Origin: Tillus elongatus
Taxonomy: Eukaryota > Arthropoda > Insecta > Coleoptera > Cleridae
Direction of reading: 5' to 3'
Length of the DNA: 64,000 bases
Assembly (NCBI GenBank): GCA_964006375.1
Contig: OZ023270.1
Coordinates: forward strand, 57,104,536-57,168,535
Positions 44,601 through 54,259 of the stretch are shown piece by piece. A program made the translations under genes and the position numbers. The notes under the pieces were generated by a model. The model ran no database searches and was not told the DNA's origin. It saw nothing but the letters and a program-made list of their open reading frames with translations. Each line of letters starts with the position of its first letter. Positions within the stretch are counted from its first letter, which is position 1.

Positions 44601-46843
44601 ATCTTCTTTCGGAATTGGCAAGAATTTATGACCCCCTGGGTTTTTTGTCTCCTGTTACCCTGTTGGCAAAATATCTTATGCAGTGCTTGTGGGAGCAAAA
44701 AGTGGGATGGGATGATAAGCCCTCAAAGGATATTGTTGGTCAGTGGTCTCAGTATAAATCACAACTCAGTGCGCTAGCAGGTTTATCAATTCCCAGAGGC
44801 GTAAAACACGATATCATCAGTACAGAACTCCATGGGTTCTGTGATGCATCGGAGCGAGGGTATGCTGCAGTTGTTTACTTGAGGCAAGTATCAGGGGAGG
44901 GTCAAGTTTGGATCAATTTTCTGTGTGCCAAGTCCAAGGTATCACCTTTAAAAAGAATATCGATTCCACGTCTCGAATTGTGTGGGTGTTTATTGTTGGC
45001 AAAGCTTCTGGAATTTGTGTGTCGGGTGTATGAAGGTCGTTTTGAGTTTAACTCTATGTATGCTTGGTCAGACTCTATGGTGGCACTTGCCTGGATAAAA
45101 TCATCTTCCAATAGGTGGAAGACCTTTATTGGGAATCGAGTAGCAAGCATACAAGAGACGATTCCTCCAGAGTCATGGCATCACGTAAGTGGACAAGAAA
45201 ACCCAGCTGATTGTGCATCGAGAGGCATGTTACCTTCTGGGTTTTGTGAGCATCCACTATGGTGGGCGGGACCCGCCTGGCTAAAATTGGCAGGAGAAAA
45301 TTGGCCCAAGTCGTTGCGTTTTGAGCCGCCAGAAGAGTGCCTGGCGGAGCAACGAACTCTCCCCGTACTAGTTACTTTGGCAAATGAGGAGTGGCTCAGT
45401 AAACTTTTGAATCGCTTTTCGCATCTACGGAAAATTCAGGGTGTTGTTGTATATTGTCAGCGGTTTGTGCGAAATTGTAGGGTGTCTCCATCTGACCGAA
45501 CTACTGCATCTCTGACAGCCACCGAATTACAGGAGGCGCTTCATATGCTTATCAAATGTGCTCAAGGTGAAGTATTTCAAAGGGAAATAGCATCCTTGGT
45601 TGAGGGTGAGAGGTGTGCGAGGGCAATAAATAAGTTAGCCCCCTTTCTGGATACAGAGGGTATCCTCAGGGTGGGCGGTCGCCTTCGTCAAGCTGATGTT
45701 CCAGTTGAAGTGAGACACCCTATATTGTTGCCCCGCTCACATCGTCTCACCGAGTTAATCATTGCACACACACACCATGTCAATCTTCATCCTGGTCCTC
45801 GCACATTGCTTCATTTGCTTTCGCAACAGTTTTGGATTTTGTCCCCTCGGAGAGCTATTCATCATGTTTTGTCAAGGTGCTATCGTTGCTTTCGAGTGAA
45901 TCCTACTCCCATGGCACCGATGATGTCTGATTTGCCAGTTGCCAGGGTTTCTCAGTTGAAGCCGTTTTCACACAGCGGAGTTGATTTTGCAGGTCCAGTT
46001 TTTGTGACACAGGGCAGATATCGAGGTGTCCGAAAGGTGAAAGCATATATTTGTTTGTTTGTGTGCATGGCAACGAAGGCCCTCCATTTGGAAGTAGTGT
46101 CTGATCTTTCAGCGGAAGCCTTCTTGGCAGCTCTTCGGAGGTTTGTGGCTCGCAGAGGAAGATGTGACAATTTGTATAGCGATAGAGGTACCAACTTCGT
46201 CGGCTCAAATAAGCAGCTCTTAAACTATGCAAAGGGGGCAGCAGATGCTTGTACCATTAAGTGGCATTTCAACCCCCCATCAGCTCCGCATTTTGGAGGT
46301 CTGTGGGAGGCAGGAGTGCGCTCAGTCAAGACTCATTTGCGAAGGGTGATCGGTTTGCAGATTCTGACCTTTGAGGAAATGTCCACGTTGCTTGCTCAAG
46401 TGGAATCAGTTTTGAATTCTCGACCATTGTGTAGTGCGAGTACTGATCCAAATGATCTGTTAGCCCTATCCCCAGGACATTTTCTTACAATGGAACCGTT
46501 AGGTGCTCCTCCTGATGCTGATTTGACTTTGTTAAGTATGAATCGCTTGTCACGCTGGCAGCTGGTGCAAAGGATCCACCAGGACTTTTGGCGCCGCTGG
46601 AAGAACGAATACCTGCATACACTGCAGCAGCGTGGTAAGTGGGATACTGTGCAAACGTCCCCCCCGATCGGAGCTTTAGTTGTGATTAAAGATGAGACTT
46701 CGTCACCTCTTGTTTGGAAGCTCGGACGCATTATGCAACTATACCCAGGCCGTGATGGTATAGCTCGGGTAGCTCAAGTTCGCACTAGTAGTGGCACTTT
46801 TGATAGGCCTCTGACGAAGTTATGTCTGTTGCCATCGCAGTAA
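41636..46843 (+). CDS. BEL/Pao gag-pol polyprotein
   Basis: 1735 residues in one frame. Order: gag region with the DUF1759-like LPKIEMPKFDGNWKNWPTFY (~156); Cys/His knuckles LCFNCLSNSHASRECK and CRVCNKHHHTLLH (~397-425); a protease with active-site-like ALLDCASEANFIS (~482; BEL enzymes more often read DSGS); RT with LRVVFDASSKS (~775), TADIRQMYRQI and the catalytic LYVDDVVSG (~895); an RNase H-like part HGFCDASERGYAAV and AWSDSMVALAWI; integrase with an HHCC finger (CYRCF) and D,D,E at GVDFAGP (~1447), YSDRGTNF (~1513) and GGLWEAG (~1553); and a C-terminal DUF5641-like domain WKLGRIMQLYPGRDGIARVA. All catalytic motifs are present. It encodes the particle, protease, reverse transcriptase and integrase of the element. 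Confidence 0.96.
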   Translation: MELIQLKRESVYRRVEAILHAAQQVKIDAVVDLDRLNRFEVRFEALNELVNLFDSLHLDIVSVVDRSELESEHEMQNKFDELQYSIKTIYRELRGYANKAAENQARSVFHGSSKSSRASSKSRCSVKSSNARSLSEKEVTNANAIMSTSNLNRHLRLPKIEMPKFDGNWKNWPTFYDLFKTMIHENESLSDIEKFQYLSASLVKDAAGLIKNLPLTGSNYGIAFKSLVSRYHNTRVLLTNYWQGIVQAPKANSESASSLRTLLSVFSENLEALKQFEHDMWDFTKFNMLLQKVDMSLKQKFELEFCESDIPSFSSLCRFLEKQCKAMETTALTSNYVTNRRQHVSATTARPASSFVTSTKLVCAYCKEEHPMLKCDGFLSLSSHKRYTFAKKNNLCFNCLSNSHASRECKSSSCRVCNKHHHTLLHFPKAPASGDESDSNKPPVEEPQGAEQLRVLASVVKREQSVLLATIMLLVRDKNGKVRRCRALLDCASEANFISQQCVEKLGLNTSSRSVMVQGLNQMSSLASQGTLKCRVESIYEPTKLELDMIVIPNICSKIPSAKIEQCHWQHIQNLELADSEFGIPGDIEILLGTDVYAHVVRPGIKRGPRGAPVAINTVFGWVLMGSVEQSKSHSVVNSLCTLVDLDHTLKQFWSLEQVPQVLVMSPEDKKCEEIFKKTQHRNSAGRYILNMPFREGTPCLGESFSVALRRFYSLEARLSRDPALHKSYSEFIRDYYESGHMSLVSDVAVEPSDAYYIPHHCVLRPHSLSTKLRVVFDASSKSTNGVSLNDTLLVGAKLQTDIATVLLKFRSNKIAFTADIRQMYRQILVVDNHRDYQRILWRFSKGEPVQKYRLNTVTYGVSSSPHMAIRTMMQLCDDEESSFPLAAKLVRSDLYVDDVVSGVDSLSEAFELQRQLIGLFAKGGFELKKWASNNSKLLSTVSADSQQPRSLDLNDPSVLKILGLQWCPIGDTFSFDVEPIDRPCTKRNLLSELARIYDPLGFLSPVTLLAKYLMQCLWEQKVGWDDKPSKDIVGQWSQYKSQLSALAGLSIPRGVKHDIISTELHGFCDASERGYAAVVYLRQVSGEGQVWINFLCAKSKVSPLKRISIPRLELCGCLLLAKLLEFVCRVYEGRFEFNSMYAWSDSMVALAWIKSSSNRWKTFIGNRVASIQETIPPESWHHVSGQENPADCASRGMLPSGFCEHPLWWAGPAWLKLAGENWPKSLRFEPPEECLAEQRTLPVLVTLANEEWLSKLLNRFSHLRKIQGVVVYCQRFVRNCRVSPSDRTTASLTATELQEALHMLIKCAQGEVFQREIASLVEGERCARAINKLAPFLDTEGILRVGGRLRQADVPVEVRHPILLPRSHRLTELIIAHTHHVNLHPGPRTLLHLLSQQFWILSPRRAIHHVLSRCYRCFRVNPTPMAPMMSDLPVARVSQLKPFSHSGVDFAGPVFVTQGRYRGVRKVKAYICLFVCMATKALHLEVVSDLSAEAFLAALRRFVARRGRCDNLYSDRGTNFVGSNKQLLNYAKGAADACTIKWHFNPPSAPHFGGLWEAGVRSVKTHLRRVIGLQILTFEEMSTLLAQVESVLNSRPLCSASTDPNDLLALSPGHFLTMEPLGAPPDADLTLLSMNRLSRWQLVQRIHQDFWRRWKNEYLHTLQQRGKWDTVQTSPPIGALVVIKDETSSPLVWKLGRIMQLYPGRDGIARVAQVRTSSGTFDRPLTKLCLLPSQ

Positions 46844-46994
46844 TACGTCTGCCTTGAAATTTTTTTGTACAGTTAATTATAAATCCAATAGCTTCAGTTT
46901 TTTGTTTTTTGTGCTTATTGTAAATTTTTGTTTTGTTTGTTTATTTGAGAAACAATATAATTGTGAAAATAAATCCTTATTTTGGTGGGCGGAA

Positions 46995-47414
46995 TGTTCA
47001 TGCTCGTTGTTCTGTCACTTTTAAATTCAAATGTCGCGCGCTACACTGACATAGAGTAAGTGTTACTAATGGTTTCCGCCAGAAGACCAGAGAGGGGGAA
47101 GAAGAATGAGAGAAGGGAGAGAAGCTTGCATCCCTCTGCCACTTGTTTTTGAGTCCTTGAAGAGGCAAGAGGTCTCGAGAAAGCGAATTGCTTTCAACCC
47201 CTTGAAGAGACACGAGGTCTCGAAATATCCATTTTGTTTGTAAGTCCGTTGGGAGACACGAGGTCCCTAGAGGTGTTGTGTGTGAATACAGAAAAACGAA
47301 GCTTATGTTCCTGCATTATTGGAGAATAAAGGTAGGTAACTTTGCTTATTGTCAGTGCCCTATTTGTTCTGTTTTTTGTTATTCATTATAAAATAAATAC
47401 ACGTGGTATTTACA
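46995..47414 (+). repeat. 3' LTR of the BEL/Pao element
   Basis: 420 bp, two bases shorter than the 5' LTR through a T-run indel and one A near the end (ggtatttaca against ggtaatttaca). The short ORF on its minus strand is repeated in both LTRs and is not a gene. Confidence 0.95.
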
Positions 47415-47419
47415 AAAAG

Positions 47420-48168
47420 GGTGTGAGAAAAGCCGGTTTTCCTGAGCTTGTGATTATGAACATATGAAGCGTACTTTAAAGCAATATGAATTATTGTCAC
47501 AGTGCTTTTTAGAATGCTTCAAACATGGCTTTCGTGTCGTATTGTCTCTTTAGCTGATATTTCTGTGAGTATAGCGAATCAGATGCCAGGAAGCAGTTTC
47601 AGCTAACCATCCCTGGAAATTGCAAAAACCCGTTTCTCTCTGTGAGGTGGGCATGCCCAACATCGCATAAAGAACAGTTTTGGTAATAATACCAACACAT
47701 TTTGATGAAGTTAGAGGATGTCTTAATTTTAAAAGTTAATATCGCAATGCACAAATTACGTTCAGCTTTATTATTGTTTCCTAGATTAAAATCGTTCAAA
47801 TTTATTATTTTTTTGGTGGAGGGAGATCCCCATTTATAAAGTCAGTGGGTTTCCTAAGATAGCTTGCTCACTTCTCTGATTTTCCACCCACTGATGGAAG
47901 TATGAAGCATTCCCAATTACATTTCCGAAGACAAACATCAAATTTGGCATTAGCAATTAAAAATAATGCAAACTACTTTTAAATCTGTTTAAAAGCCTAA
48001 TAACATATTAACATTGATGAATTCAAATATGCAAGTAAAAGTTTTATAATATAATATGATTCCTCCAGAGGGTGTGCTAAATTGCTCTTTGGTGTTCCTC
48101 CTTAGTTGCAGAGCTAGGTAGATATTAAATATAAAATAATAAAATACAGTTAAATCCGCTATACTCAC
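47420..48168. other. Sos intron sequence, nothing identified
   Basis: Between the BEL element and the third DH exon of Sos. A+T-rich; no splice-linked coding segment or transposon end was recognised. Confidence 0.5.
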
Positions 48169-48477
48169 TCAATTCCATCTGTAATGGCTTGAGCAGTCCT
48201 TCAACTTGTGTGAGCGTTTCTCTGTCTTCTGGTGAACTGGACAGTCCCCTCAGCAACCTAATGTAGTCAAGGTATGAGAAACAATGTCTAATGGGACCCT
48301 TGAGCAATGCAGGCAGATAGTATTTGAGTGCCAGCTTCATTCCCTGCCCAGCGGTAAAGATGGTACTCTCCAGATGAGGACGTGACAGTAGGTTATTCAG
48401 TGTTTCTCGACATGCAGGTGCTGTCACATCACGAGCATATTTTATGTACACATCAAACTCTGCTGCTTCTGCCAACT
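48169..48477 (-). CDS. Sos: Sos exon (DH domain, part 3)
   Basis: The acceptor is ttatag|AG at 48478 and the donor is TTGA|gtgagt at 48168. It is 309 nt long with phases matching its neighbours. The translation starts LAEAAEFDVYIKYARD and contains KYYLPALLKGPIRHCFSYL, the conserved central and C-terminal helices of the Sos DH domain, then a helix of the form EDRETLTQVEGLLKPLQ. The downstream intron (11.5 kb) holds the BEL/Pao element and a hAT-like element. Confidence 0.94.
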
Positions 48478-49046
48478 CTATAATAAAAAAAAGTACTTAA
48501 TATTTTCCATTTTGAGATTATCTGTAGACATAAACTATGCAGCAAAACAGACATGCACATGTATTTTTATAGACGACACCCTCCAAGCTAGGAGCTTTGA
48601 GCAGCTTGTATAAAAAGAGGTTACATAGAAATGTCACGGACAAACACCTAACACACACTGACATAAGATGACACAACCAGGATTCTAACCCCTGTGGTGT
48701 AGTGAAATGTGTATTCAACATATATGTATTATTACAGACTCAAGTCATATAATCTCAGGATAGTACACTGGATATTACCAAATTTTGGTTAAAGCCATGG
48801 TCACATATGCATGGTGGCCAAAAACAGAACCAACCCCAGCACAAGGCAAATTGAAAAAATGGCAGAGGCTGATCTGTCTTGGAATAACGGGACCTATAGC
48901 ATCATGCCCTACAGCTGCAATACAGGGAATGCTGAATATTACTCCAATGAAGTTATGTGTGAAAAGGGAAGCAGCCATAAGTGCCTCAAGACTATTTTAA
49001 GCAGACAAATTCAACCCAGGAGACTTGGGTTTGCCATATGAAGACC

Positions 49047-52026
49047 CCTTTTTTTCTCCCTTAGGGCTCGTCCGCATCTTTGCCGCCCCGACAGCACCGC
49101 AGCTTTTGGCTTATTGTGCATGCCATTTGTTATTTCTACTCCACCCATTCCAAAATCATTGTGCCTTGAACTAGTCTGCACAACAATTGGTAGGGTGAAG
49201 TTTTATATTGCTCTGTCACCAGTCTACGCTGACCGTAGATCAGTTGGCTTTTGCGGTCCAGAGCTTTACACTCGCACAAGATGTGCTGGGCTGATTCCTC
49301 CCCCTCGCCGCAGAGTCTGCATGCCAGGTCCCCCTCGAACCGCCCGATTTTATGCAGGTGTTTCTTGACGGCCATGTGTCCCGTCAAGAGTCCCGTTATG
49401 TTCCTGAGCTGTCCTCTGCTAAAATTTAGCAGCTCCACAGCTCTTTTTGAACTAGGTTCCTCAATTATTGACTTCCCATGTCTGAGCCCTGGACAGTCTG
49501 CCCAGTACACCATGTGTTCTGACCCAGGACTTAATGGATCCCCTGGTAGTGCTCTTTGTCACGCCCAGAACCTGTTCTGGTCCCATAAATGGTTCTCCCT
49601 CTCTTCACGAAACTGTCAGCTTCTTCATTGCATTTGACACCCCCCCCCCCAGTGACCTGACACCCAGATGAGGGTGACCTCATTCTGCCCAGCCAAGTCG
49701 CTCGTCTCAACTCGGCATTCACCTACCATCTTGAAATTTGCCCATGGGCTACTTGGGGCCTTAAGGGCTGCCTGGGGCTATGAGGGTCAGCTGGTTGGTG
49801 TAGCCCCTCCTCTTGTTCTCTCGCACACAGTGCAAGATGGCAAACATTTCGGACTGAAAGACCGTTGCATGAGCTCCAAGGGAAATACTATGACTTACCT
49901 TCGGTCCTTCCTAATAAACACCTGCCCCCGTCCTACGCTTCCCGCCGGATCCGTCCGTGACCAGACGAGCCTGTCCCGTGGTATGCCTGGCGTCTCCCCC
50001 CGCCATGCCCCGCGGTCGGGGATTTCCCCTGTAAAATTGTTGACCCTGCACATTCGCGGGCTCCCGAAGTCTGAGCTCATTTCAAGCATGGGCTCCTTCA
50101 TGATCTCCTCAATTTGGCAGTGGCCCCTGCAGCCTGGGTGGATCTTCAATCTACCATTGCAGGCCTGTATAGTCCTAGCCTGACCTCCATGATAACTACG
50201 TGTAGGGGGGGGGGGGTTATCCAGCAACACCTCCATGGCAGCTGTTGGGGTTGAAGTCATGGCCCATGTGATGTCCAGACAAGCCATCTTTTGGATCTTG
50301 CCTAGTTTTTGTTTGGCACTGGACTGTGTCACCTTAGGCCACCAGACCAGTGCCGCATATGTTAACGATGGTCTGACCACCCTTGTGTACAGCCAGTGGG
50401 CCATACTAGGTCTTAGTCCCCACCTTTTTCCATATAGCCGCCTAGTGACGGCTAGGGTCATAACTGCCTTACGCCGTATTTTTTCAAAGTGACCATTCCA
50501 GGTTAGCTTAGAGTTCAATACGACTCTAAGATGTTTTACCTCCCTGGCCATTGGGATTTTTTTACCATATAGAGTGAGAGTTCTGTGGCTCTCCCACTTC
50601 CTCCTCCTCGTAAACGGTATGACGGTTGGTTTCTTGGGGCTCACCTTGAGCCCTTGGCCAACTGTCCACCTTTCCACCACTTTCAGTGCTGTCTGCATGC
50701 GCTCCCACACTGACTATGGACAACGTCGTCCACGTAGCCCTGTACACTGACAGAACGCTGCCCTGCGAAAACCCCGCCGCGACCCAGCAGAGCCCCCCCG
50801 CGAGTGAGGTGAACACCGCCCTGTCCCTGAGCATGGAACCGATCCACCTGCAGCAGATCTCCTCTATTCCTGCTCCCTGACAGCTGCCAGTACCGATCCG
50901 AATGAGGTGTTGCTGAAGGCCCCCTCTATGTCTAGGAAGGCCCCCAGTGCCACCCCCCCCCCCCGTTCTCCAGCATATTCTCCAGTTTCAGCACCAGTTG
51001 ATGCAGTGCTGTTTCTGTTAAGACTCCTACTCTGTATGCACATTGTCCGCAGTGTAGGGGATATGCTTTCAGTACACCGCCCCTAATGTGCCGGTCGAGC
51101 AGTTTTTCCATTGTTTTTAGCAAGAAGGACGTGAGTCTTATTCACCTTAGGGACTTTGCCTGGTCTGTTGGACGCCCAGGTTTAGGAATGAATACAACCT
51201 TGGCCAGTCTCCATGCCCTTGGAATATACCCCAGAGCCAGGCTGGCCCTCATAATGATGGTAAGCACTGGTGCCAGTATGTTTATACCCTGTTGGAGCAC
51301 GATGGGCATTATTCCATCGAATCCCGGGGATTTGTATGGCTTAAAGCTGTTAATGGCCCATCTAATTTTGCTCTAGGTAACCACCTCTTTAGCGACTGTC
51401 CCGTCTACTCTAGATGCCTGCCTATACGGTGCCTCTATTTCTGAGTGTTTCCAGTCCGGAGGTAATTGGCTTATTATGTTGCAGCCGGGGAAGTGCGTCT
51501 GTAGTAAAACTTCCATAGTTTCTTCCCCCAAGCTTGTAAATCCTCCCGTGGATGTTTTAAGGGACCCTATATGGTTCTGAGTGCCCTTGGACAGGATCTT
51601 GTGTAGGCGAGCACTCTCGGATGTGTTCGCCACTTCCTCTCAGTGCCTCCTCCACGACTCCTTTCTGGCCTCCCTCAGTCTTTTATTATAGCTCGTTAGG
51701 TTATCTCTATATTCATCCCATGCCCCCGATCTTTTGGCCGCGTTGAACAGCTTACGAACCTGCATCCCCCTTTGTCTAAGGTCCTTGTTCCAACACAGGA
51801 CGTTCCTGGTGGATGCCCATATTTTCAGGGGGCTGTTGGCGTTATAAGCAGAGGTGATTGCGTCTCGCACTTGGGCTACCGCAATCTTGAGATCTAGTGA
51901 ATTGTCTATGGTACTCTTAACCCGCCGCAGTTCCACTGCTCGGTCTGCCCTGTAGGCTTCTCAGTCCGCTTTGCGAGGGTCCCGGTACCATACCGTTTGT
52001 CTTTCGACTTTGACGATTTCAAAACT
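49047..52026 (-). mobile_element. LINE family A, longest copy (RT to 3' end), inserted in LINE B
   Basis: The minus-strand 3' end is gagccctaagggagaaaaaa (low coordinate), and the ~2980 bp copy is 5'-truncated near 52026. TGAAGACC flanks it (49039-49046 and 52027-52034). Coding pieces in order from 51936: a linker before RT (WNKDLRQRGMQVRKLFNAAK), RT fingers KPYKSPGFDGIMP (~51330), HCGQCAYRVG, a YVDD catalytic box in the frame GYVDDVVHS (~50740-50714), the thumb region ending near 49895, then the RNase H tail. At least four frameshifts or stops break it. Confidence 0.9.
49895..50710 (-). pseudogene. LINE A reverse transcriptase C-terminal part
   Basis: 271 open codons just after the YVDD box: WTVGQGLKVSPKKPTVIPFT (palm end), REVKHLRVVLNSKLTWNGHF (usual KYLGVILDSKLTWN), RPSMAHWLYTRVVRPSLTYA and LVWWPKVTQSSAKQKLGKIQ, typical of R1/I-group RT thumb regions. 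It then runs into the start of RNase H (SVGRGQVFIRKDRR in a wrong frame). The preceding catalytic box is in a different frame. Confidence 0.82.
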
Positions 52027-52926
52027 TGAAGACCATGGAAATTATTCCATTGGTATCACTTGCCAAACCAACAGATCCAATGCCAGCTACTCTGAACTAT
52101 ATACTTCCTTTTGTTGTGTCACCAAGCATAGGACAGGCAGTACAGGGCTCACAACTTATCTGTATGGTATACAGATGGGCCTAAACAAATGAAGGAAGCA
52201 AAACTGGGAATAAGAGAACCTAACTTTAGACTCGCCTAGTCCCTAGGAAAAACTTCCACCATCTTCTGAGCAAAAACGCTCACTATAAATCTGTGCACAC
52301 AGGAATGCATACAAAGACGACTCAGAGATAGTACATCCCCTCAGACAGTACTAGGCACTCTGAGATATTTCAAAACCGAGTCTAAACTGACCTGGGACTG
52401 CAAAAAAAAAACTTTAAGCAACTGGCTATGATCAACAAAGTAACTTTGATGTGGATATCAGGGCATCAATGTATTGAAGGAAATAAGGAAGCAGATAGCC
52501 TTGCAAAAATTACAGCAACAACACCATTTTATGGTCCAGAGCCCCATTGTGGACTGAAAAAAATCCATGTATGAACTTGATATTTGGGAGAATCAAATGC
52601 TGTCATACTAGAGGAAAACACCAGAGTAAAGGCAGACAAAACGGTTTATCACCACATCAACAGAGAAATCTGAACTGTTTCTTGAATTGAACAGGAACGA
52701 CTTGAGAATGATGACGGGACTTTTTACAGGACACTCCCCAGTAAGGTATCACCTCATGAAGATGGGTAAGGCGGACAGTGAAAACTGCAGATACTTCATT
52801 GAAGCAGCAGAAACAATAGGACACCTACTATGCCACTGCATGGTTCAGTGGCACAAAAAGCTCAAATACCTTGGAGTGATTTTAACACCCCAGGAAATAG
52901 GTAAAATAGTCCCCAAAAAGATACTA

Positions 52927-53736
52927 CAGGGCTTTCATTAATTCCCAAATCCCACGTGACCGGATTCTGTCTCTCTCTCTTAGTGGAATATGATTTTACG
53001 AGTTGGCAGTCAAAAAGTAACAAAAAAAACACTAGGCTAGGGACCCTAAAGTTACTAAATCAATAGACAGTTCAGTCCATTGGCGCTCAATTCCCTTTTG
53101 ACGGTTATTTTGTATGTATATTGTGCATTTTCCAAGTTCGACCAGTGTTTACCTTCTTCAAATAATTTTCTCTCTGTTGGACAATACAAATAAACAGTTT
53201 TTATCAAAACTTAGCATTTCATTGCGTTTTTACGTAAGTTAAAAGTGTTGGTATGTTAAGGTTATGTTGTTGACGATATTCAACATCGCATGGAACGAAG
53301 ACCTACCAAATCTGTTTGTCGGTAATCTGCCCAAACAGGTATATTTGTTACATGTTACACAATACACATTCCTAAAACCGTAAATTAGAAGTTTAAATAA
53401 TCAGACCTCAATTTGTTTACGTACATTACAAAATTTTGATACCTATATAAAATAAAAGTAATATTTTATTATGTTTTTAATATATATTTTTTAACAATCA
53501 ATAACAGTAAACCATACATGAACAGACTTGCTGTTAAAAATACTAAATAATAAATACATTTAAGACATTTACTGTTTCAACTTATTATAATTTTTATATT
53601 TTTTATAAAAACCCAAAGGAAATATGTGACAACACTGGCATCTTAGGGATTTCATTAATTCAGGTTGTACAACCGTGTATGCCGGGTTGCCTAACTTAAG
53701 CGGTCACGTGGGGTTCGGGAATTAATGAAAGCCCTG
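52927..53736. mobile_element. MITE (Tc1/mariner-type TA target) inside LINE B
   Basis: CAGGGCTTTCATTAATTCCC at 52927 is mirrored by GGGAATTAATGAAAGCCCTG ending at 53736. The inverted arms extend ~35 bp, to cccacgtgaccg. TA lies on both sides (52925-52926 and 53737-53738). Removing it restores the LINE B sequence. 810 bp, with no transposase seen inside. Confidence 0.9.
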
Positions 53737-53947
53737 TATATGAAACGTCTGAACATTTTGGGGAACTATTATAAAATAGAATCTTGCACAAAGGAGCCAT
53801 TAAGGGTGCAGTGCTGAGTGGCCAAACGCTTATAAAACTCATTAAACAATCGATAATCTACATAGAAACTTCATTAAGTATATCAAAACTTATAAACAGA
53901 AACCTTAAAATATTATTTATTAAAAACATTTGTAAAAAAAGACTTAC

Positions 53948-54108
53948 CTTCAAAACAACTACCTATGTAAGGCATTTGATCCTGAGCCATTTCGATCACA
54001 TCTTCCAGACTTCCAGAAAGAGTATATGTAAGCTCATAAATGTCCATTATATTAGAAAAAATAAGTTCGACATCTTTTTGTTCAGGATCTAATCGGCTAA
54101 TTTCAACT
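53948..54108 (-). CDS. Sos: Sos exon (DH domain, part 2)
   Basis: The acceptor is tgtag|AG at 54109 and the donor is GAAG|gtaagt at 53947. One base completes the Arg codon of the previous exon, followed by 53 codons and one base. The translation includes IFSNIMDIYELTYTLSGSL, EDVIEMAQDQ and GSCFE, which are near-invariant in Sos DH domains. The exon sits in a very small host island: a LINE ends about 70 bp beyond its donor and another LINE ends about 150 bp before its acceptor. Confidence 0.94.
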
Positions 54109-54259
54109 CTACAACAAAACGAAGAAAATATTAGATTGCATCGTGACAAAACTAATGTGATGACCACAATTAAAGTTATAGAACAACTATCTTTTCTATA
54201 TACTCGTTGGTATTAGTATTAATTTTAATATAACTTTAGAAATATGTCAGAAAATAATA

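Larger units (their letters stand above)
40964..47414 (+). mobile_element. BEL/Pao LTR retrotransposon, full length and apparently intact
   Basis: LTRs at 40964-41385 and 46995-47414 (TGTTCATGCTCGTTGTTCTG ... TTTACA) differ only by two small indels. A 5-bp duplication AAAAG flanks the element (40959-40963 and 47415-47419). Between them is a single uninterrupted 1735-codon gag-pol ORF. Low LTR divergence plus an open ORF argue for very recent insertion. No envelope-like ORF lies between the stop (46843) and the 3' LTR. Confidence 0.96.
48745..53880 (+). mobile_element. LINE family B copy, split by a LINE A insertion and a MITE
   Basis: B sequence is at 48745-49038, 52035-52924 and 53739-53880. 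When the inserts are removed the pieces are collinear with the B copies at 60.5-61.8 kb (TCAAGACTATTTTAAGCAGA, gaagaccatggaaattattc, gtctgaacattttgggg). The A insert is reversed relative to B. Stops and frameshifts are common in B. The 3' end (actcattaaacaatcgataa) lies about 70 bp from a Sos splice donor at 53947. Confidence 0.88.

Noticed and set aside
40967..47213. Identical 71-residue ORFs at 40967-41182 and 46998-47213, minus strand
   Set aside because: They are antisense ORFs in the two BEL LTRs, duplicated only because the LTRs are.
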